DNA of 7,763 nucleotides from OMOG01 sp041485845 (GTDB lineage Bacteria > Acidobacteriota > Terriglobia > Bryobacterales > Bryobacteraceae): positions 1-7,763 of the forward strand of contig JBGPKH010000440.1 in NCBI GenBank assembly GCA_041485845.1, given 5' to 3'. Made by a program: the position numbers and the translations under genes. The notes below the pieces were generated by a model. It saw only the letters and a list, made by a program, of their open reading frames with translations, had not been told where the DNA came from and made no database searches. Below, piece after piece: positions 5,392-7,763 of the stretch; position 1 is the first letter of the stretch, and each line of letters begins with the position of its first letter.

Positions 5392-6291
5392 ATGTCGAAT
5401 CGCAAATCACCGGGGAATGGAGGGAGGGGAATTCCGGAGGACCGCGTCGTTCTGGCCATCGAGGAGCGGCGCGAAGCCGTGCTGGAGGTGATTCGTTCCG
5501 CCCGCAAGCGGTTGCTCATCTCGTTGTTCCGGTGCACCGATTTTCCGGTTTTGGACGCGATCGGGGAGGCGCTGCAACGCCATGTGGATGTGCGCCTGCT
5601 GCTGACGCCGCGTGCGCATGGCTGGGAGAAGCGATTGAAGGAGCTGGGCGCCTACCTGGAGAGCATGGGAGCGCAGGTGCATCCCTACTCGGACGCCGTG
5701 GTGAAATACCATGCTAAGTATCTAGTGGCGGACGACGGCCCTGCCCTGGTTGCATCGCTCAACATGACCGAGAAGTGCTTTTCCACCACCAGCGATTTCA
5801 TCCTCATCACGCAAGATCCGGGAGTGGTCTCGGGCCTTCAGGAGCTGTTCGAGGCCGACTGGCAGGCGCCGCACTCGTCGTTTCCGGCCGGAATATCCGA
5901 CAGGCTGATCGTGGGCCCCGACCGGGCTCGCGCCCAGTTCACCGAACTCATCAGCCGGGCGCGACACAGCATCCACATCATCGACCACAAGCTCAGCGAT
6001 CCGGCGACGCTCACGCTGCTCAAGTCGAGAAAGGCACAGGGGGTGGAGGTGGAGGTATTGGGATCCGGTCAACTGGGCAACCTGCTGTCGCACGGAAAAC
6101 TGATGCTGGTGGATGGGCACACGGCGGCATTCGGCAGCATGTCCCTGTCGGCCCTGAGCCTGGACTTCCGCCGTGAGGTATCGGTGGTGGTCGGGGATGC
6201 GCGGTGCGTGCGCAAGTTGAAGGACTTCTACCGTTCGGTGTCGGCGATCGCCGACGCAAAGCAGCGGGCCAAGCCGGCTGCGCGGAAGTGA
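5392..6291 (+). CDS. Soluble phospholipase-D-superfamily protein with two HKD motifs
   Basis: This 299-residue protein has two PLD signatures: HAKYLVAD (His107, Lys109, Asp114), followed by SLN (122-124), and HGKLMLVD (His234, Lys236, Asp241), followed by GSMS (248-251), where the usual Asn is Ser. Two HKD motifs in one chain form one active site that works through a phosphohistidine intermediate. Members include phospholipases, cardiolipin synthases and nucleases such as Nuc and BfiI. There is no signal peptide and no membrane helix, unlike cardiolipin synthases, so a cytosolic phosphodiesterase or nuclease seems likelier; this is inference. The frame is open upstream as far as 5122 but that part lies antisense to the kinase gene. 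The ATG at 5392 just after the promoter-like box is preferred, although its Shine-Dalgarno is poor. Confidence 0.85.
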   Translation: MSNRKSPGNGGRGIPEDRVVLAIEERREAVLEVIRSARKRLLISLFRCTDFPVLDAIGEALQRHVDVRLLLTPRAHGWEKRLKELGAYLESMGAQVHPYSDAVVKYHAKYLVADDGPALVASLNMTEKCFSTTSDFILITQDPGVVSGLQELFEADWQAPHSSFPAGISDRLIVGPDRARAQFTELISRARHSIHIIDHKLSDPATLTLLKSRKAQGVEVEVLGSGQLGNLLSHGKLMLVDGHTAAFGSMSLSALSLDFRREVSVVVGDARCVRKLKDFYRSVSAIADAKQRAKPAARK

Positions 6292-6388
6292 GATCGAGCG
6301 GTTCCGCGGCGGTCGCGGCACGCCGTTGCTTGCTGGTGGCGGTCAATCTGCGCCGGGCCCGGAGGGCGCCCCGCCCTTCCGGCCGGCT

Positions 6389-6433
6389 GGACCCGCTGGA
6401 AAAGCGGGTCCTGGGCGGGTTGACAACCCGCCC
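6389..6433. repeat. Two back-to-back perfect hairpins in the convergent gap (REP-like or bidirectional terminator)
   Basis: The 157-bp gap between two converging stops holds GGACCCGCT (6389-6397) / AGCGGGTCC (6403-6411) with loop GGAAA, then one base later GGGCGGGTT (6413-6421) / AACCCGCCC (6425-6433) with loop GAC. Both 9-bp stems are perfect and GC-rich. No T-tract follows on either strand, so Rho-independent termination is not clear-cut. The paired-palindrome layout resembles REP/BIME elements, which sit between genes in many copies; copy number cannot be seen here. Confidence 0.6.
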
Positions 6434-6448
6434 GCACCTGCCCCACAA

Positions 6449-7534
6449 TCAGGAGCCGGTTACCTCTTTGACGAGGCCAAAAAAAGCCTGCTTGCGTGGG
6501 GTGTTGATGCCCCAGTTCACCGGCGGGCACTGGTACCCGTCGGCGTAATCGCTCGTGCCGGGATCGAAATAGCCCCACGACGCGTAGCCGCCCAGGGCCG
6601 CGAGCATGTTGTTGGCGGGGCGGTCGAAGTCGAAATGGTCGTCTTCGTTGAAGAGCACCGGCATGGGCCGGTAGCCCTCCACTCTACGCGCCTGGGCTAT
6701 CATCTGGGCGATCCGCGCGGGGTCTTTCACGCCGTTGCCGTGCATCAGCAGAAAATCGGAGCTCCCGACCACGTTCGGCGACGGAACCGCGCCTCCCCCG
6801 AAGCTGGTACCGACCAGCAAGCGGCGTCCTCCCCGCCGGATGCCCTTCGCCATTTCGATCAACTCGTGAACGCGGGCCGGCTGGAGAATCTCATGGTCGT
6901 ATGCCGCCACATCGCACTCGTTGTCGATCTCCAGCAGGACGTTGCGGTAGCCGCGGTCCAGGACCCAGTTCACGGCGTTGCGCACGGCGCGTTTCACCGC
7001 CGTCTCGCCGTTCACCCGCTGGTCCTGACCGAAATAGAACAGGCCGAGGATGGGCGCCATGCCCAGTTGGCCGGCACGGTCCAGTATGGATTCCAGCCGC
7101 CGCATGTAGTCCGGCCGCAGCGAGCCATCGGGGGCGATGGCGCTGTTGTTCCAAGGCTGCGCCCTGGAATAGCCTTCGGGGCTCCCGCCCTGGAGATTGA
7201 TGGTAAAGCTGAGCAATCCGTGGCGGCGCCACTCCGGCATGGCCGCCACGAACTCGCGGGTGTTTCGCTGCGGATCCCACCTGCCCGTATCCGGGTAGGC
7301 CCACTTGGCGCGGGTCTGCTGGTTCAGGTCGTCAAAAATCCCCTGGATCATGCGGGAGTTCATCAGCAGGCCTTCGATGCGCATTCCCTGGTACGACCGG
7401 CCGGCGTAGGTTGGCTGGCCGTCGATGCGGAAGCGGTCGCCCTCGATGGAAATTTCGGTTGGGCGCGCGGCCGCCGCGACGGCGCGGGGCTCGAGGGGCA
7501 TGACGCCCATGGCCAGGAGATCTCTTCGCGTCAT
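6449..7534 (-). CDS. Putative clan-A-like glycoside hydrolase (TIM barrel) with short Tat-like leader
   Basis: The 361-residue product reads like a (beta/alpha)8 glycoside hydrolase. VLLEIDNEC places Asn205-Glu206 at the position of the acid/base on strand 4, and VLFNEDDHF places Glu297 at the strand-7 nucleophile; the 91-residue spacing fits. Aromatic motifs such as WAYPDTGRWD, LFYFGQDQR and GGYASWGYFDPG are usual for sugar-binding clefts. The family and substrate are not recognised. The N-terminus MTRRDLLAMG resembles a twin-arginine start, but the hydrophobic part is broken by PLEPR before an Ala-rich AVAAAAR stretch, so export is uncertain. The start at 7534 lacks a clear Shine-Dalgarno. 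It begins 34 bp after the nuoH stop in the same direction, so it may be transcribed from the nuo promoter. A long antisense frame opposite it is a GC artefact. Confidence 0.75.
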   Translation of the reverse strand: MTRRDLLAMGVMPLEPRAVAAAARPTEISIEGDRFRIDGQPTYAGRSYQGMRIEGLLMNSRMIQGIFDDLNQQTRAKWAYPDTGRWDPQRNTREFVAAMPEWRRHGLLSFTINLQGGSPEGYSRAQPWNNSAIAPDGSLRPDYMRRLESILDRAGQLGMAPILGLFYFGQDQRVNGETAVKRAVRNAVNWVLDRGYRNVLLEIDNECDVAAYDHEILQPARVHELIEMAKGIRRGGRRLLVGTSFGGGAVPSPNVVGSSDFLLMHGNGVKDPARIAQMIAQARRVEGYRPMPVLFNEDDHFDFDRPANNMLAALGGYASWGYFDPGTSDYADGYQCPPVNWGINTPRKQAFFGLVKEVTGS

Positions 7535-7568
7535 GAGCGCATGGTATCTCGATTGGCGGGGTCGCGCG

Positions 7569-7763
7569 CTACAACGGGTGGCGCACCATCCCCAGCACCG
7601 CGTTGACGAGCACGGCGGCCATGCCCACGGGGATCGCCACCTTCCACCCGATGTCCATGAGCTGATCGTAGCGGAACCGCGGGAACGTGCCGCGGAACCA
7701 GATCATCAGGTAGATGATCGAGGAGACCTTGAGCAGGAACCAGAACAGTCCGATCACCGCATG
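7569..7763 (-). CDS. nuoH: NADH-quinone oxidoreductase subunit H, C-terminal end (5' part outside window)
   Basis: The frame is open at the right edge and gives the last 64 residues of NuoH, the membrane subunit of respiratory complex I that forms much of the quinone chamber at the junction with the peripheral arm. The FWFLLKV transmembrane segment, then the signature WFRGTFPRFRYDQLMDIGWK and a last hydrophobic helix (about VAIPVGMAAVLVNAVLG) match the normal NuoH C-terminus, and the protein ends where the family ends. In the usual gene order nuoI follows nuoH; here the next gene in the same direction is a hydrolase candidate, so the complex I genes are split or reordered in this genome. Confidence 0.93.
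   Translation of the reverse strand, partial: HAVIGLFWFLLKVSSIIYLMIWFRGTFPRFRYDQLMDIGWKVAIPVGMAAVLVNAVLGMVRHPL

Noticed and set aside
6326..7606. 426-codon plus-strand frame opposite the hydrolase candidate
   Set aside because: It has no recognisable domain, while the minus strand shows catalytic-type Glu residues and a leader. It also runs through the palindromes and into nuoH.
1..7763. CRISPR arrays, tRNA/rRNA genes, insertion sequences
   Set aside because: I looked on both strands and found no regularly spaced long repeats, cloverleaf, rRNA-like stretch or transposase motif.

Overview
The window is GC-rich and densely coding, typical of a high-GC soil or sediment bacterium. The gene content (lone sigma-54 activator, short Tat-like leader on a sugar-hydrolase-like protein, a NuoH gene not followed by nuoI) made me think of Acidobacteriota, perhaps a Solibacter/Bryobacter relative. 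That placement is an impression from gene style, not something the sequence proves. Both ends cut through genes.

Left block (1-2400, + strand): the C-terminal half of a MoxR-type AAA+ ATPase overlaps by 29 bp a 622-residue protein of unrecognised family. The start of the second gene lies inside the ATPase gene behind a strong ribosome binding site, so the two are surely translated together. I infer that the N-terminal third of the second protein resembles the TraB/Tiki/EreA-like fold but lacks the expected histidines. The stop codon of this block directly abuts the stop codon of a convergent gene (TGA|TCA), leaving no room for a terminator.

Middle block (2401-5280, - strand), read from right to left: a thymidylate-kinase-like P-loop kinase (5280-4486) overlaps by 38 bp a second protein (4523-3870) that looks like a kinase paralogue with ruined catalytic motifs. 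A 377-bp non-coding stretch full of small inverted and direct repeats follows. Next comes a sigma-54 enhancer-binding protein with an intact AAA+ engine and Fis-type HTH but no sensory domain (3492-2401).

Right block: a soluble phospholipase-D-superfamily protein with two HKD motifs (5392-6291, +) is divergent from the kinase pair across a 111-bp intergenic region carrying short direct repeats. It converges on a clan-A-like glycoside hydrolase candidate (7534-6449, -), and two back-to-back perfect hairpins lie in the convergent gap. The hydrolase candidate sits 34 bp downstream of the C-terminal end of nuoH (respiratory complex I), which runs off the right edge.

The most unusual items are the MoxR plus 622-aa unknown pair, the active/degenerate kinase pair opposite an HKD protein, and the structured leader of the sensorless sigma-54 activator. 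None of these functions can be settled from sequence reading alone.
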